Shown here piece by piece: positions 10,960 to 23,432 of a DNA stretch of 64,000 bases. Each line of letters begins with the position of its first letter. The first letter of the stretch is position 1. The position numbers were made by a program, and so were the translations under genes. Where the stretch lies: positions 131,758,087 to 131,822,086 of the forward strand of contig CP136061.1 in assembly GCA_032622095.1 (NCBI GenBank), in the 5' to 3' direction. The notes under the pieces are model-generated. The model was not told the origin of the DNA and did no database searches. It saw only the letters and a program-made list of their open reading frames with translations. This stretch comes from Siphonodentalium dalli (taxonomy: Eukaryota; Mollusca; Scaphopoda; Gadilida; Siphonodentaliidae).

Positions 10960-11882
10960 TAGTTTATTCTTGCTAACATAAATGGTCATTTCTAGAAATT
11001 GAAGCAGTATCCTATCTTATACAATACAATGTGATAAAAGTTGCCCAATTTGATCAAAGTAGACTGATTAATGGGTCAATGCAATGTTCTTTGAAGGTTA
11101 AGGTATGAGAAAAAAAGTTTACATCATAATTATCGAAATAAAAAAAATAGAGGAGGGGAGCAAACATAGGATGAGAATCTTGTAATTTTTTTTATATTGG
11201 GTTAATGTAATGATTTTTATGTCACAATAATTAATTATCATGACAGTGGGTTTAGTCAGTTTTACCTGAGAAATTAGGAATGTATTCATACTCGTAGAAT
11301 ACAACATATCACAATAATATTTAACGCATATCTAATATATATTTTTGTGTTACCTTCTCCATTTGTTTGGAAAACTCCTTTCCTTTCAAACCTACAAGGA
11401 GGGGAAACGTAGCTAATTTTGATAAAAAACTTGTTGGGTTTTTGTGTGTGATAATCAGTGTTACATGTGTATTTAATAGTCATATTGAATGCTGTTATGG
11501 TTTTACATATATATTTTATCAATTGTAAATTGTTTATTACCTCAGTTGTATATAATCATTGCATTATATAACAATAAGTTATAAAAAATAAATTTTATAT
11601 AGTTTAATCCCTTTACATGTATTACTCAATAGATTATCCTATTAAAGAGACCCAAGGCATTCAGTGGGTAAATGTGCACACAAATAATAAAGGCTGTAAA
11701 AACACCACCAAGAACATTCAAAGATGTCAAAGAACATTCAAAGCATCTCAACATGATGTCTCATTTCCTGAATGCAGAGAGTTGAAATAGGGCATTGACT
11801 TTTTTGCACTTACCAGTGCAGTGCAGTGAATATGGAACTATCTCTATGGCACTTAAATGTGGATCTCTATGGCACTTAAATG
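10960..11882. other. No feature recognised
   Basis: Very AT-rich sequence with no supported gene, inverted repeat or recurrent family. A 20-base phrase CTCTATGGCACTTAAATGTG is tandemly duplicated just before 11883. Confidence 0.5.
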
Positions 11883-12384
11883 TGGATTATCTCTTTGTAA
11901 ACATGTATTATATAGTTACCGGGGTATAAAATATTATATTTGAATCGAAGACTCCTGTCCGGAAATGCTTCTATCGATTAATATTAATTTTATTTAGAAT
12001 ATTTTCTGGTCTAAAAAGTTGTGGTTGTTTAGCTAACGAACAATAGTGGTTACTGCTAACATAGACCAAAAATGTTATTGTGTAATTTTGTCAGAAATAA
12101 ATGTTAATTATATATCGCTTATAACCATGGAATAAAACAATACAACCAATCAATCTGGGATGTTTGGCACATAGCCATAGGAACAGCCTAATGCTCTATA
12201 TCGCAATATGGTATCATCCGAATGGTCTGTTCTAAAAATAGACACATAAACGGTCCCGATTAAATATTCGAAATAAAATCAATATTAATTGACAGAAGCC
12301 TTTCCGGACATGGGTCTTCAGTTCATATTTATTATTTTATACCCACGTAACTATTTCAAATTTGTTATTTAAAGAGATAATCCA
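11883..12384. mobile_element. Palindromic MITE, GGATTATCTCTTT ends
   Basis: Inverted ends TGGATTATCTCTTTGTAAAC and AAAGAGATAATCCA extend inward for over 100 bp, including TAGTTACCGGGGTATAAAAT-type sequence and a TCCGGAAA(T/G)GC-type block in both arms. A diverged half copy lies at about 22250-22440. The duplication is unclear. Confidence 0.7.
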
Positions 12385-12488
12385 TCTTTAAAACTACCAA
12401 TTGGGATTGTTATAGAATAGTCATGCTAAAACAAGTGAATTTACCCTCAAGTTTGGCACTATTTTATAGTGGTGAATGCTGGATTTAA

Positions 12489-12735
12489 CCCTTCTAAGAC
12501 TGGATCTTCCTGAAATTTTGCGAAACCCCAGTGCCAATGCATTCTCTCATATAGGCAAGTCTCCCATATATAAGAGAATACATTGGCCTAACAATATTTA
12601 CCTTGACCTTGCAAGCCAGTTCATTCTCATATATGTGATGCTACCTATGGTAGACTCGCATATACACATGTATAAGAGAATGCACTGGCACGTGATCTTT
12701 AATGCTGCACCAGCGAGGCTCCCGTCATGAAAGGG
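12489..12735. mobile_element. piggyBac-like twin-hairpin MITE
   Basis: Starts CCCTTCTAAGACTGGATC and ends CCCGTCATGAAAGGG, with TTAA outside both ends. Two hairpins built on GTGCCAATGCATTCTCT.. and its complement sit in each half, around 12530-12590 and 12615-12690. Homologous copies are at 12977, 24298 and 25957. Confidence 0.8.
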
Positions 12736-12739
12736 TTAA

Positions 12740-12972
12740 CTTAACTATTCACAGCCACTAAATAAATGTACATGCAGCTGGCAAATCTATCAAAATATAG
12801 GAATATGTGTATTGCGATTCATCCGTGAAACATATCGCAATACAATTCATCTTTCTGTGACATGTAAATTATAATGCTTGTAGAAAGATAATTCAGGTAT
12901 TTTGTTGACCTATCTCGATATCAGTAAAAAATTAAAAAGGGAATATTGTATTTTCAAGCGCAAACCCTTGGT
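12740..12972. other. No feature recognised
   Basis: Short AT-rich spacer between two piggyBac-like MITEs. Confidence 0.5.
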
Positions 12973-12976
12973 TTAA

Positions 12977-13731
12977 CCCTTTAATGGCGGGAGCTGCGCT
13001 GGTGCAGCATTAAAGATCCTGTGCCAGTGTATTCTATTATATATGTCAGTCTCCCATAAGAGAATACACTGGCTTACAAGGTAAAGGTAAATATTGTTAG
13101 GCCAATGTATTCTCTTATAAACACCTCAAACAAGACAGTCAATGACTGTGGGTCACCCACCAGACTGTAAAGACTGAGAAGACTGGGACTCTGAAGACAA
13201 TAAGTCGGCACTTGTTAAATTTACTTCAAAATAAGTAGTTAGAACTATACACTCAGCTTTGAAATTAAAGTGTTCACATTGATATCACGAAAACCATAAA
13301 ACTGACTCAGTTGAATGGCTATTATCATTCACAATCGTAGAACCTCATACACTTTTTAAAACTTTGAGATACAGTTGTTCCGATGTACCAATCTCCGAGT
13401 TCCAGTTATGAATAATGACCAACTGCTAGTGTGCTGAAGTTGGTCCATACTCTGTACGGACGTATAGTACACAGCGCGACATTTTACGTCGATACTGACG
13501 TATAGCAGCCAAGAGGTTAACTCCCAGAATATTCTTCATTTACCATGTTCTCATGTTGTTAAAAATTTATAAACGATCGGGTGAATAACAGGAGATACAG
13601 GGTATTATATGAGGGGAACTAACATTTTGAGCTGTTATTATGTAAGGCTCCCTCTGGGAGGCTCGCATATATATGAGAATGCATTGTCACAGGGTTTTGC
13701 TAAATTTTAGGAAGCTCCAGTCATGAAAGGA
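12977..13731. mobile_element. piggyBac-like twin-hairpin MITE, interrupted
   Basis: Starts CCCTTTAATGGCGGGAGC and ends AAGCTCCAGTCATGAAAGG, with TTAA outside both ends. The second hairpin is split by about 520 bp of foreign sequence (about 13120-13637), so the element is two halves. The foreign piece begins with the ACAAGACAGTCAATGACTGT phrase also found at 29215 and, inverted, at 57180. Confidence 0.75.
13120..13637 (+). mobile_element. Insertion beginning with the GACAGTCAATGACTGTGG repeat
   Basis: The first 90 bp match the repeat head at 29215-29300, including CACCAGACTG and GGGACTCTG. The rest is not recognised. It sits inside the hairpin of the MITE at 12977-13731. Boundaries are approximate. 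Confidence 0.5.
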
Positions 13732-13779
13732 TTAATAGTTGTTCAGTTATCACTTCGGACAGATGTAATCCAGTATACT

Positions 13780-14290
13780 CCTCCCCCATCTTAAAGTGGG
13801 GGTATAATTTATTATTTCATCCATGCATTAATTAAATAGTTACAATCTATTATCCTATTGCTGACAGTCATATACATATTTAAATTCAGCAATGATTTTA
13901 TATCAAATCTCATTATTAGTTTCACCACAAAATGTTTGGAAAAACCAATAAAATATATATTATAACCCCATAATGGGGGGGGGGGATACAAATGAATCAG
14001 CTTTTCCATCTAGATGTCTATCCGTCTATGGATGCAACATTGTCTGAGCTTGTTTTTCAGTAATTTGTTTTTAAACTCAGCACAGATATTTAGTACCATG
14101 GGAATATGTGTACCTGCGTCCGACTTTTTCTATTAGAGTTATCCCCATTTTTTTTTATTAAGATTCAATATGCATAGTTTTGTCTGAGCTTGTATTCCTA
14201 CAGTCACATGAACAGTACTAAGTAAAGAGACTGAAAATGAAAGGACACACATCCCACAAAAAAGGAGTTCTTTCCCCCCACCCCCACTTT
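13780..14290. repeat. Region with two C/G hairpin borders of the hairpin-bounded family
   Basis: Two hairpins, CCCCCATCTTAAAGTGGGGG at about 13785-13804 and ACCCCATAATGGGGGGG at about 13966-13986, resemble those bordering the modules at 10235 and 57388. Between and after them lies degenerate sequence with ATCCGTCTATGG-like phrases. Probably two adjoining decayed copies. Confidence 0.45.
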
Positions 14291-16086
14291 GGCTTGTTTC
14301 AAACTACATTTCATAAAGATTCCATAACTTGGAGTTGTCAGCCAAATACGAATAAAATAAAACACCCATAAGGACCCATAAGTCTGTAGATATGTCTAAT
14401 GTAACATTAACTGATAGGTAAAGTAACCAGAAGTAACCTATGTACCCATGGGTTGTAAATTAGTTCAGGGAATTTTTTCTAATTTGTTACCAGTGTACCC
14501 GTCGTAACAACAGGGTACAAAAGTCATGTGTTTTTTTTGGCGTACCGAAATCTGCCATATACGAAAGTCTAGTGAGAATTATTGGACAAATCCCTGATTC
14601 AAGAAAAGCTTGAATTTTTAGCCAATTCAGCAGCAATTTGAGCTACAAATCAAGTTTGGTGGTGATCAACCAATGGCAGTTATCAAGAGGGAACCAAGGA
14701 TACCTAAATTTAAGAGTGGAAAAAGATGCGTAACTCTGGTAAAACCTGGGTGGCAGAAAGGAAGATAAAAAGCAATCATACAGAAACCAAGAGAACATGA
14801 TATTTCAAGTCGAAAAAGGTCCTAAACTCTGGTAAAAATGGGCCGACAAAACCCAAAATCGATTTTGACCTGTATTTATGGTTGGAAACTTCATTCAATT
14901 CAGTTAACATTTACTAAAGTTATCATCGGAAAACAAGAATTGAACCCAACTTTCAACAAAAGGCCATAACTGAAATTAAATTAACAGCCGGACTACAAAA
15001 TCGAACTTGGCTGGTATTTTGTAGTAGTGAATCTACATACCAAATTTAGTTCAGTAGTAAACAAATCAGGAAACAAAATATGAATGGACGGACAGACCAA
15101 AAACATAATATGTCATGTCTTTTAAAAATACGGGCATGTAAAAATTATATTCTGGCAAACATCATTACATATCACATTAAACTTCGATTCCAACTTGAAC
15201 TGTGTATATTTTGAAGTTCACATTGAACACATTGACAAGTAGTTCCCTGAGGAAATATTCAGATAATAAGTTCAACAAAGGATCATCTGATCATTTCCCA
15301 CCAGTGAATAGGAATCCTTCAGCATTTGTTTTATCTATATTTTTTATCTATCATTTCATCCATTATATTTCTGAACAGCCCTCAATAAGAATAAACGACA
15401 ATTCCAACCTATACCTTTATAACAGGGTGGCAGAATTCATTTAGTAGAGAAAGCTGCAGAAAGGGTTAAATTTTTGAACTTTCTTTGTATGCATGTCACT
15501 TGACCTGAGTAATAAACTGAGTAATAAACTTAACATATTTGAAAGCAATTAGACAAATATTGATGAAGTTATCATCTGGTGATCAAAATAATCAGCAAAC
15601 TCTAAGTTGAAATGAGGGTATAATTCTTTCAGAAATTGTCAGATCAGACACCAATTCGACTTTGACTGGGAAAACGTTCCAGTTAATACAAAATTAATTC
15701 TGGCAAAAATCACTTGTTACATTAACTTTCTCATACGCATGTTTGTTGATCACACACCAAATTTCATAAATTCTATCCTGTTATTCAAGTTATCTGGACA
15801 ACAAACGTTTCAGAGAGATCGTTGGACAGACGGCACTGCTCATTTCTCGAATGAAGGGTCTCCATCAGCACCTCCGTAAATATAGCCCTGGGACTTAAAT
15901 CTACAGCATGATGTCACCTTACACATAACGCTATGACGTCTGCAGTTTTTATTTGGTATCAATGATGGTACGCTGCCATTTAATTACGTCGTCTTATTTA
16001 GTTTATGTTCACACTGGCACAAGCAAATAATTAAATAAGCAGGTGCCCTCACATTATATAGGGGAAGGCCTTATGCTATGGAGTTT
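14291..16086. repeat. Decayed interspersed repeat, AACTCTGGTAAAA type
   Basis: Phrases such as CAAATTTAGTTCAGTAGTAA, ATGAATGGACGGACAGACC and GTAACTCTGGTAAAACCTGG recur loosely between about 14580 and 15840. They resemble non-coding repeats with ATAACTCTG motifs and GACGGACAGAC tails common in bivalve genomes. No boundaries, coding frame or gene can be supported. Confidence 0.4.
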
Positions 16087-16090
16087 TTAA

Positions 16091-16355
16091 ATGGGTACTG
16101 TACACTAAATCCGACCATTTATGGGACCATCTCCTCTTATACTCAACAGAATATATGCAATAAATGAATGAATTTGTCATAAATTCATTTTTTATTATAA
16201 TTACCATGCTTTTTTGTATCGTTCATAGAGTACACATGTGTAATTTGCACTAATCCATGCTCAAATTCATTCATTTGTTGCATATATTCTGTTGAGTGTA
16301 AAAGCCTAAAAGGAGATGGTTCCATAAATGGTCAGATTTAGTGTACAGTACCCCT
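16091..16355. mobile_element. TTAA-flanked MITE, GGGTACTGTACAC ends
   Basis: About 265 bp with inverted ends ATGGGTACTGTACACTAAAT and GTGTACAGTACCCCT, followed in both arms by GACCATTTATGG and the complement of GAATATATGCAA. TTAA lies outside both ends (16087-16090 and 16356-16359). Larger relatives with AGGGGTACTGTAC ends are nested at 45.5-47.9 kb. Confidence 0.8.
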
Positions 16356-16359
16356 TTAA

Positions 16360-16964
16360 GCTCAACTAAAGTTGATATCAAATTAAATTTTAATTAAGTT
16401 CATTGTTGGCCTGCACAGAGAACATTACGTTATAATAATAGAATTTTTCACTTGTGCGCCATAATTTGAGCCACATCCTTTCTATAATTCCCCCCCCCCC
16501 CCCCACAAGAAGTTTTGAGGGACAAAAAGGGAATGCAGTTCATCTGAGATCCCATAAAGTACAACGAAAGTTCAAAAATTTAACCCTATCTACTAAATTA
16601 ATTTAATGAAGTGCAACTACGATTGAGATTCGGCATGTTAAGGGTTTATAGAAGTATTCTCTGTGGGTCAGCTAGATTCAGGTCAGATCAATCATCGTAC
16701 AGTGAGTATCAGCTCAGAATCTATTCATTGCACGATTCCCGGATCTAATTATCCACATGAATCCACATGTATGGCCAAGATTGCATAGCCTTGTCATTCT
16801 ACGCTCAGGTTAAACTTTAAAGCCCCCCCCCCCTCCCATCCCCTAAATGACAGATCTTTTCGGTCCAGGATGTCTCGTTTCTTATCAAACTTTCAATCCT
16901 TAAAAAGTTGATCATTGAGACCATGGCTGAGAATGTTGCACATGAATGGGTAATGTCATTGTTA
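16360..16964. other. No feature recognised, poly-C tracts
   Basis: Poly-C runs at 16490-16504 and near 16822-16832 are the only notable features. Confidence 0.5.
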
Positions 16965-16966
16965 TA

Positions 16967-17182
16967 CAGTAATTCCCTAAATAATCGACTCCTTAACCAC
17001 ATCAGAATTATGGGTAATTTTTCAGCATGTTATAGTCGGAAATATGGCTTGTTGACATTCATCAGAAAGCTCTGACTGAGAGCTTTCCGATGAATGGCAA
17101 CAAGCCATATTTCTGACTAAATCCTGAAAAATTACCCATAATTCTTCTGTGGTTAAGGAGTCGATTATTTAGGGCATTACTG
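16967..17182. mobile_element. Foldback MITE, CAGTAATGC family, copy C
   Basis: About 216 bp palindrome, starting CAGTAATTCCCTAAATAATC and ending GGGCATTACTG, with TA outside both ends. This is the longest copy. The centre contains AGAGCTTTCCGATGAATGGC and its complement, so the full arm is about 100 bp. Confidence 0.85.
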
Positions 17183-17184
17183 TA

Positions 17185-18507
17185 TGAGTATTTAGTAAAG
17201 AAAGGGTTAATGAAAAACTCGAGTATGTTTTTTACTATTTATTAAAAGTCAAAAACACAACAGCTACTAGAATCATTTCAATTTACAAAAAGTCAAAATA
17301 GAAGAACATGTAAAATTTAGATAATAAAAGAGACACATAAATTGTAAATATATCTGAATATACAGTAAAAATATCTTTTTCAATATAGTATATCAGAAAA
17401 CATAGCCCATACAGAAGGTTTTTCTTTCAAGTAATTAAACTACTGACAAAACATAAACAGACCTACAAATTAATTTCTAAAAGCTCAGTGGAAAGATGTA
17501 TAAAAGATGGTTATTTTAGTAGCCATACATACAGTACATGTAGGTATGCTTATTCCCGATTCAGTAATCATGTGTTATGCATAAACATAGACAAGGTAGA
17601 ATATGATCACGTGAAAGAAGATGTTTGTTTATATTTGTGATGACACGTGCTGGGGAATTCCAGTTCAAACCATATATGGAATTCGAGGTGTAGAAAATAA
17701 AGAGATTTAACAAATTAAAATCTAATAGCTCCGAGCATTGTACAGGTATTCCATTTTAGTCATATGTGAGATAATTCCTGTATTAACTCTATACTGTTAT
17801 TATTGTCATCACCAGATTAAATAAAAGAACAACGTACAGCATTTTTCATGCCAAATTTGAGCAAATAGTAAATTTTATTCATGAGTTATTCGCACTCTAT
17901 TTTAATACTATTTTTATTAACTATGGGCAAGGTCTGTGATAATGTTTAAATAATATTGAAATTACTTGGCTTTCAAGTGTGGATTTAATTTTATAGGGAA
18001 CGTCTGACACATGTCTGGTACTAACAGGAGGCTGTCTGACATTTTCATAAATATGCCTGATTATGGTAACTTTGAGAAGAGAATTTACATATCTATGGTC
18101 AGTATATGACGAATATATATATATATCTATTATTTCAAATTGTTTTTTGTTGCTGAACAGAAATTACACTTTTTTACAGTACAAAATCTCTTCATCAGCA
18201 ATTTTTTAATATGAAAATCAGTGTGTATATTGGTCATTTCCTCACTCGCGTAACAAGTTCACTTTAAGTTTCATTTTCCTCTACATTTCCAGCGTTTGTA
18301 CTGAAACGTGTTCTAATTATAACACTAGAAAAAATTATTTTAACACTTCCTGTATCTTTGTGACAAAAATTGTGTTTTTTATTTTTTTTTCTGACTTCAT
18401 TTCCTGTGCTAAGGCTTTAGCATAGAAATCAAGGTAGTGAACACATTCCTAACAAGTATATCAAGAATATTTGTGGATTTGTTCACATAAATGTTGTCAG
18501 ACTTAAT
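17185..18507. other. No feature recognised
   Basis: AT-rich sequence without recognisable repeats. AATAAA-like strings occur on both strands (for example on the minus strand near 17235), so an untranslated region cannot be excluded, but no linked coding exon was seen. A short (AT)n run lies near 18114-18125. Confidence 0.4.
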
Positions 18508-18515
18508 GTCAGGCT

Positions 18516-19393
18516 TAGACCCCAAAGCCACGACAAATGGTTTTTGCGGCTGGCTCAACCAATTTCGTGGCTGGTTAGCAAGCTAAGCCGGCTCAGTCGC
18601 GACATTCGTGGCTGACGAAATATGGCGGCTCAGCCGGCTGAGATGTTATCAATCAGCGTATTTTCGTTTACAAATTTTCCTAATCCCCAGTTATAGACCC
18701 CGTTTGTTTTAGCGTTTGTGGTGAACCCGTAGAATCCCAGACCACATGTGCTCATTTTGGTGTTGGGCTTTTCCAATATGGCAAAAATACACGAAGGACT
18801 GGCATGGATGTACTATGTAGTTTTCCATCTAATCGGTATACGTTACATTGGAAGTTTTGTTGACTTCAGACTGCTATATCATCACTGGCATCTGGCGATA
18901 TATGCATGCATCATTGAATGATGAATCAGATAGTAGGCCCTGATGATATAATATTTCAAACTATTTTCTATTCTCTTCTACATGTTATGTGCATATATTG
19001 AAAAAATCCAGGTATGTCTGAGACTGAGTCGTGTCAAAATAAACAATTTATACTTTAACCCTTTCAATACTGAACGGATTCTCCCATTCAGTTATATGAA
19101 AGCATTCATTGGAATAGTCTATTCCACATTGAGGGGCCCAGGTGTTCTGATAATATAACAACCATGTCGAGTCCTTGCGAATATATATACCAATATGGGC
19201 AATGTGGTTTAGTTCTTTGTGATTCACAGTGAAGTTGTGCTTGACATATATGCCCATGCCTGCGGCTCAGCCATTTGACAATTCCGGCGGCGGAGATTTT
19301 TTTATGTGGCTGGCGTAGATATAATATGGCTGGCGGCGGCTTGTGGCCAATATGGCTGGCGACGGCGGCGTACGATGGCGGCTTCGGGCTCTA
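18516..19393. mobile_element. Non-autonomous hAT element with perfect target duplication
   Basis: The ends are TAGACCCCAAAGCC and GGCTTCGGGCTCTA (inverted TAGAGCCCGAAGCC). The 8-bp GTCAGGCT is directly repeated at 18508-18515 and 19394-19401 with no mismatch, the hallmark of hAT insertion. The subterminal 130 bp at each end are GC-rich and repeat GGCTGGC and GGCGGC phrases, while the middle is AT-rich. No transposase frame. An orphan TTAACCCTTTCAATACTG end near 19056 suggests a truncated piggyBac-like element inside. Confidence 0.85.
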
Positions 19394-19476
19394 GTCAGGC
19401 TCAAAGACAAATGACCGCACATTTGACACCTGACAATGTTCGGACAGGTTAAATGTCAAGTGGTTAAATCCAGGTA

Positions 19477-19633
19477 CAGTAATGCCCTAAATAATCGACT
19501 ATTTAACCACAGAAGAATTATGGGTAACTTTTCAGGATTTAGTCGGAAATATGGCTTGTTGCCATTCATCGGAAAGCTCTGTTTACCCATAATTCTGCTG
19601 TGGTTAAGGAGTCCATTATTAAGGGCATTTCGG
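19477..19633. mobile_element. Foldback MITE, CAGTAATGC family, copy D
   Basis: Starts CAGTAATGCCCTAAATAATC and carries one full arm and a shortened second arm, resuming at TTTACCCATAATTCTGCTGT. TA lies outside both ends. The last bases are mutated (CATTTCGG instead of CATTACTG). About 157 bp. Confidence 0.8.
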
Positions 19634-19635
19634 TA

Positions 19636-21180
19636 TGTTGCCTTTCACTGAAATTATCAATTGGTAAAATCACGAGACTGTGAACCACTTTTAATGGATA
19701 TCTCTCTCCCATTTGAACGAGAGGCCGATCACGATCGTCAAATGTTTAAAGGCACTCAATGAGATCAGATGGACCCCATATCATCAAGTTACAACAACAA
19801 CATTTCTTCAAAATATGCTTTAATTGTCAGAATCGATTAATTACAACAAAATAATGCTAACCACTGTGTAGTATAAAATTTCCCAAAACCTGTTATTTAT
19901 CAACTTCAGAACATGTTGTTCAATGAAATATGGGCATATTATCACTTGATTATCACAAAATTTGGCTGTATTACCACTTGATTTTAGAGTTATCCATCTT
20001 CATCTGCAATTTTGTCAGAGACCGTCGCCTTGACAAATTTTTTCTTTGCCACAAACAAGTGCATATCTCGAGAAATAGCAAATTTCAAGTGGAAGGATTT
20101 CCGTCGTAGGAAGTAACTGGTAGTTAGACTGCGCATGCTCACATCAAAATCGCAAGTCAAAAAATAATATCAAGCACTGTTTGATTTTAGATTTGAAATC
20201 GTGGCGTATCCTTGGATACCTCCACTTGTGATGTAATCGCATCGTGTGTACATAATAATCGTGGCTGGAAAGATCGCAGGGTAGTCAATCACATGCTTTA
20301 CGAACAACCTACGATATAATCATGTATGACAACATCAAAATCGTGTGAACAAACTATCCACAATCTTGCCGGGCTCGATTCCTCCACTTACGATTGTATC
20401 GTGGTCGTCTGAACATTCACTAACTGAACACAGAAAGTGAAGATGATTGAAAAGAGACATTACATGGCATAAACCAGAATCTACCCACTTGTGCGAAACA
20501 TTAATTTGGATTGGAATTATGGCAATGACTGGGTGAAAACTATTTTATTCTCACATGGAATAGTATGTGTCTATGAAATGGGTGGACAGGCTTACTATTT
20601 CGTAAGCCAATCAACCAAATATACAATGCAGGTGAGGAGTGATTCAATTATGAACTGTAACGGGAAATATGAACACTCAGTAAGTGTTGTAAGTACATGT
20701 AGATAAACAAATGTATTGCTTTAGATAGCTTGTGTCATGATCGAGGGGTTAATATCTCAAAACCTATCAACTGACCAATAATCTAGACATGCAAATAGTG
20801 TGTCATAGTATATCTGAATTAATTGTTCTATAGTAGTTGTCAGGAATGATCTGATGGTAATTTATCCACCGGGATAATTTGATAAAAATATCACTGTTGC
20901 TTGTTTTGGAGATACAAATGAATTTTCTTCTGTTCACCAAACTAATTTTATTTGAATATTATGTCACCATGGGAAAGACCTCCTACTTCTGATAAATGGA
21001 TTTTGCATGGGACTTCTAGAGAACATAATCTGAATTAAAAAAATAGAAACTGCTTGCTTTTGTGAAATTAGGTTGATAAATACTCTTATATAACTCTCAT
21101 ATATGGACTATGTGTCCATCGCAAGACTTATTGAAATGATATGATATAAAGTTTCGCCTCTACGACTAACAGCATGTAAC
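19636..21180. other. No feature recognised
   Basis: Non-repetitive AT-rich sequence. A 71-codon plus-strand frame at 20491-20706 has no supporting splice sites or recognisable domain. A TTTAAAGGCACTCAATGAGA phrase near 19746 resembles a TTAA-element end, but no partner end was found. Confidence 0.4.
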
Positions 21181-21184
21181 AACA

Positions 21185-21900
21185 AGAGATGGACTGTTGT
21201 CCGGTGCATACCCCCTTGTGGTATACTGCATGGTGTGTGCATACCTATAACCTATGACTTATATAAAATTATGGGTGATTATCAAACGCGTAACAGCTTA
21301 ACTATCTTCTATGGAATAGAAATCCTATAGGACGATACGAAGTTACTGAAAATATACATAATCGTGAGAGAAAGCACTCGTGTGATGCGATGACTCTGTG
21401 CAACATCGTGCATGTGAATGGCAAGAAATTTTTTCTTTAGTAATTGGATAACAAAACAGTTGATGCCCTTCTTCTCAGAGACATTGAGATTTGTCACCCC
21501 GCTCAAGAACTGAATGGCTCCCTCGGAGATCCTCGGGAGACATTCTGCTCTCGGGCGAGTGACAAATCTCAATGTCTCCCCCGACAGAGAGCGACAACTG
21601 TTTACTTTTCAAGTTATGGCATGAACAGACATTGGACAGACAAAAAAGCCAACATTTCCAGATAAACAAAGATGAATAACACCAGAACAGAAAATCCGAA
21701 CAAAACGATTGAACCCTCTATTGAATGTCCCCATAGTATTGAACATCCATGCCAAATTACATTGAGATCTGAGCACTGCTGTTCAAGTTATGACATGAGC
21801 AGATATCGGATGCACGTACGGATGCACGATCAGGTGAAAAACAGTATACACCCCCCTTTTTTCCAAAATAATGACCGATCTCTGTTAGTTTCTTCCTGAT
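21185..21900 (+). repeat. Repeat beginning CAAGAGATGGACTGTTGTCC, with hairpin
   Basis: The head CAAGAGATGGACTGTTGTCC plus GGTGCATACCCCC is shared with 33748. Downstream both copies have AGCCAACATTTCCAGATAAA and ATTGAATGTCC phrases. A hairpin pairs GACATTGAGATTTGTCAC (about 21480-21498) with its complement (about 21561-21579). Probably a non-autonomous element with internal units. No gene. Confidence 0.55.
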
Positions 21901-22441
21901 ATGGTAAAACTAAAGAGCATTCATCTCATCTGTGTGGAATGTTGAAAGAAGTTAATAACTTCCTATGATTTCAGGGAGTCATTCTAGGAAATTTAAAGAT
22001 GGTCTACCTCTCCTGGGTCACAATACAAAATAATTTTTATAAATCACAATCTCAAGACTGCAAATACCGGTAGCTATTTTGTTAATAAAATACAGATACA
22101 ACTTAAGATTTGGTATATTATTTGCTAAATTGGCATAATAAAGTGGTTTATTTCTATTGTAAGATCGTGGTGAAATGTAATCTACATGTAGATGAAATTT
22201 GCCATGATTTTAGTGTTCTAACAAGATAGAGTTCACCTTCTTTGTATGCTTCAACATTTCGCACGGATTTCTGTTCTAAAAATAATCCATAAAATTGTCC
22301 CGCAGATGTGATAAGAAATTCTAAATATAATTTATATTAATTGATAGAATCTTTTCTGGATAGGTGTGCTCGATTCATAATTATTTTTTATTTTATTCCC
22401 CGGAAACTATATAAATCTTTCTTGGAAGAGATAGACCAACT
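21901..22441. repeat. AT-rich spacer with half copy of the GGATTATCTCTTT MITE
   Basis: The part at about 22250-22440 aligns loosely with the right arm of the MITE at 11883-12384: TTCTGTTCTAAAAATA, AATTGATAGAA, TATTTTATTCCCCGGAAACT. The rest is unremarkable. Confidence 0.45.
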
Positions 22442-22461
22442 TTAACCCTTTCAGTGCCAAA

Positions 22462-23310
22462 CAGACCTGTTAAGTTTTGAAAAGGTCAATCCGGGAGATT
22501 TTTGCGAGAGGTGTGCCCAAATATGTTTATGTTCCAAAAATCATTTTTATGATGAAGATTACATAGTTTTTATGAGTTTCTATTTGTGTTTATTTTATAA
22601 AAATATAGACCTAACTAAAATGGTAATGAATGTCCTGTTGGCAGTTGTAATAGAGCTGCTGTGAGTGGGAGATACGACATTTTATTGAAGAGAAAGAAGC
22701 AGACACTTCCTTTAACTAAGTTAAAATACACCAAATTCCACCGGATACAACCGGATATGCGCGAAACCGAAAGTACAAAATCGGAATAAACTATAAAATG
22801 AACTCGTCTTACTGTTTGAAGAAAAGAAATGCAAAAGAAATTCACACATTCCACAATTTATTAAAAATTTTTAAGAAGCAGAAACTTCGGGTTACAAAGG
22901 TTACAACCGGCAAACGAAATGTAAGTTCGCAATGCATACCACTATTAATCCATTACAAAGAACTGTTCATCAATGAGGCCTAACAATACAGCTGCACACT
23001 TGTGATTATATGTATTGTATACTATAACAACACCCTTTAATAAATGTGTGGCATCACCAGAGTGTGAAAATCAATTAATATCAGTCTTCAATCAGAGGGA
23101 ACATCAAAAGTGAATGTTGATGAGTGGGTATTTACGGTACCGGAAATAAGGCAATCCCTGTCATTTGGGAAATCCCCGTAATTTCACGAATTCGGGATTT
23201 GAATGCGGGGTTTTGCTGAATCCGGGAGATATTGGGGGTTATCCGTATTTGCGGAATTGCCATGGCAATCCGGGAGTCTCACGGACAATCCATGAAACTT
23301 AACAGCTCTG
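22462..23310. mobile_element. Non-autonomous hAT-like element, second copy
   Basis: Ends CAGACCTGTTAAGTTTTG and AAACTTAACAGCTCTG. The flanks GTGCCAAA and GTGCCAAG agree at 7 of 8 positions, consistent with an 8-bp duplication. However, GTGCCAA is also host MITE sequence, so part of the match could pre-exist. About 849 bp, inverted relative to the copy at 1364-3392, of which it shows the uninterrupted form. Confidence 0.8.
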
Positions 23311-23313
23311 GTG

Positions 23314-23432
23314 CCAAGTCCAATTTTTGTATCAACCCATATTTCCTTGATCATTTTTCAAATTTATTTATTATAATCAATAAATTTGAAAAATGATCAA
23401 GGAAATATGGGTTGATACAAAAATCGGACTTG
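23314..23432. repeat. Long perfect hairpin
   Basis: About 55 bases from CCAAGTCC through TTGTATCAACCCATATTTCC and on to AAATTTATT pair with their complement, with one mismatch and a loop of about 10 bases (TATTATAATC). It is the internal stem of the surrounding piggyBac-like MITE. Confidence 0.9.

Noticed and set aside
19056-19393. Complete piggyBac-like MITE inside the hAT element, from TTAACCCTTTCAATACTG
   Set aside because: Only one end is recognisable. No inverted end with TTAA was found, so at most a truncated piece.
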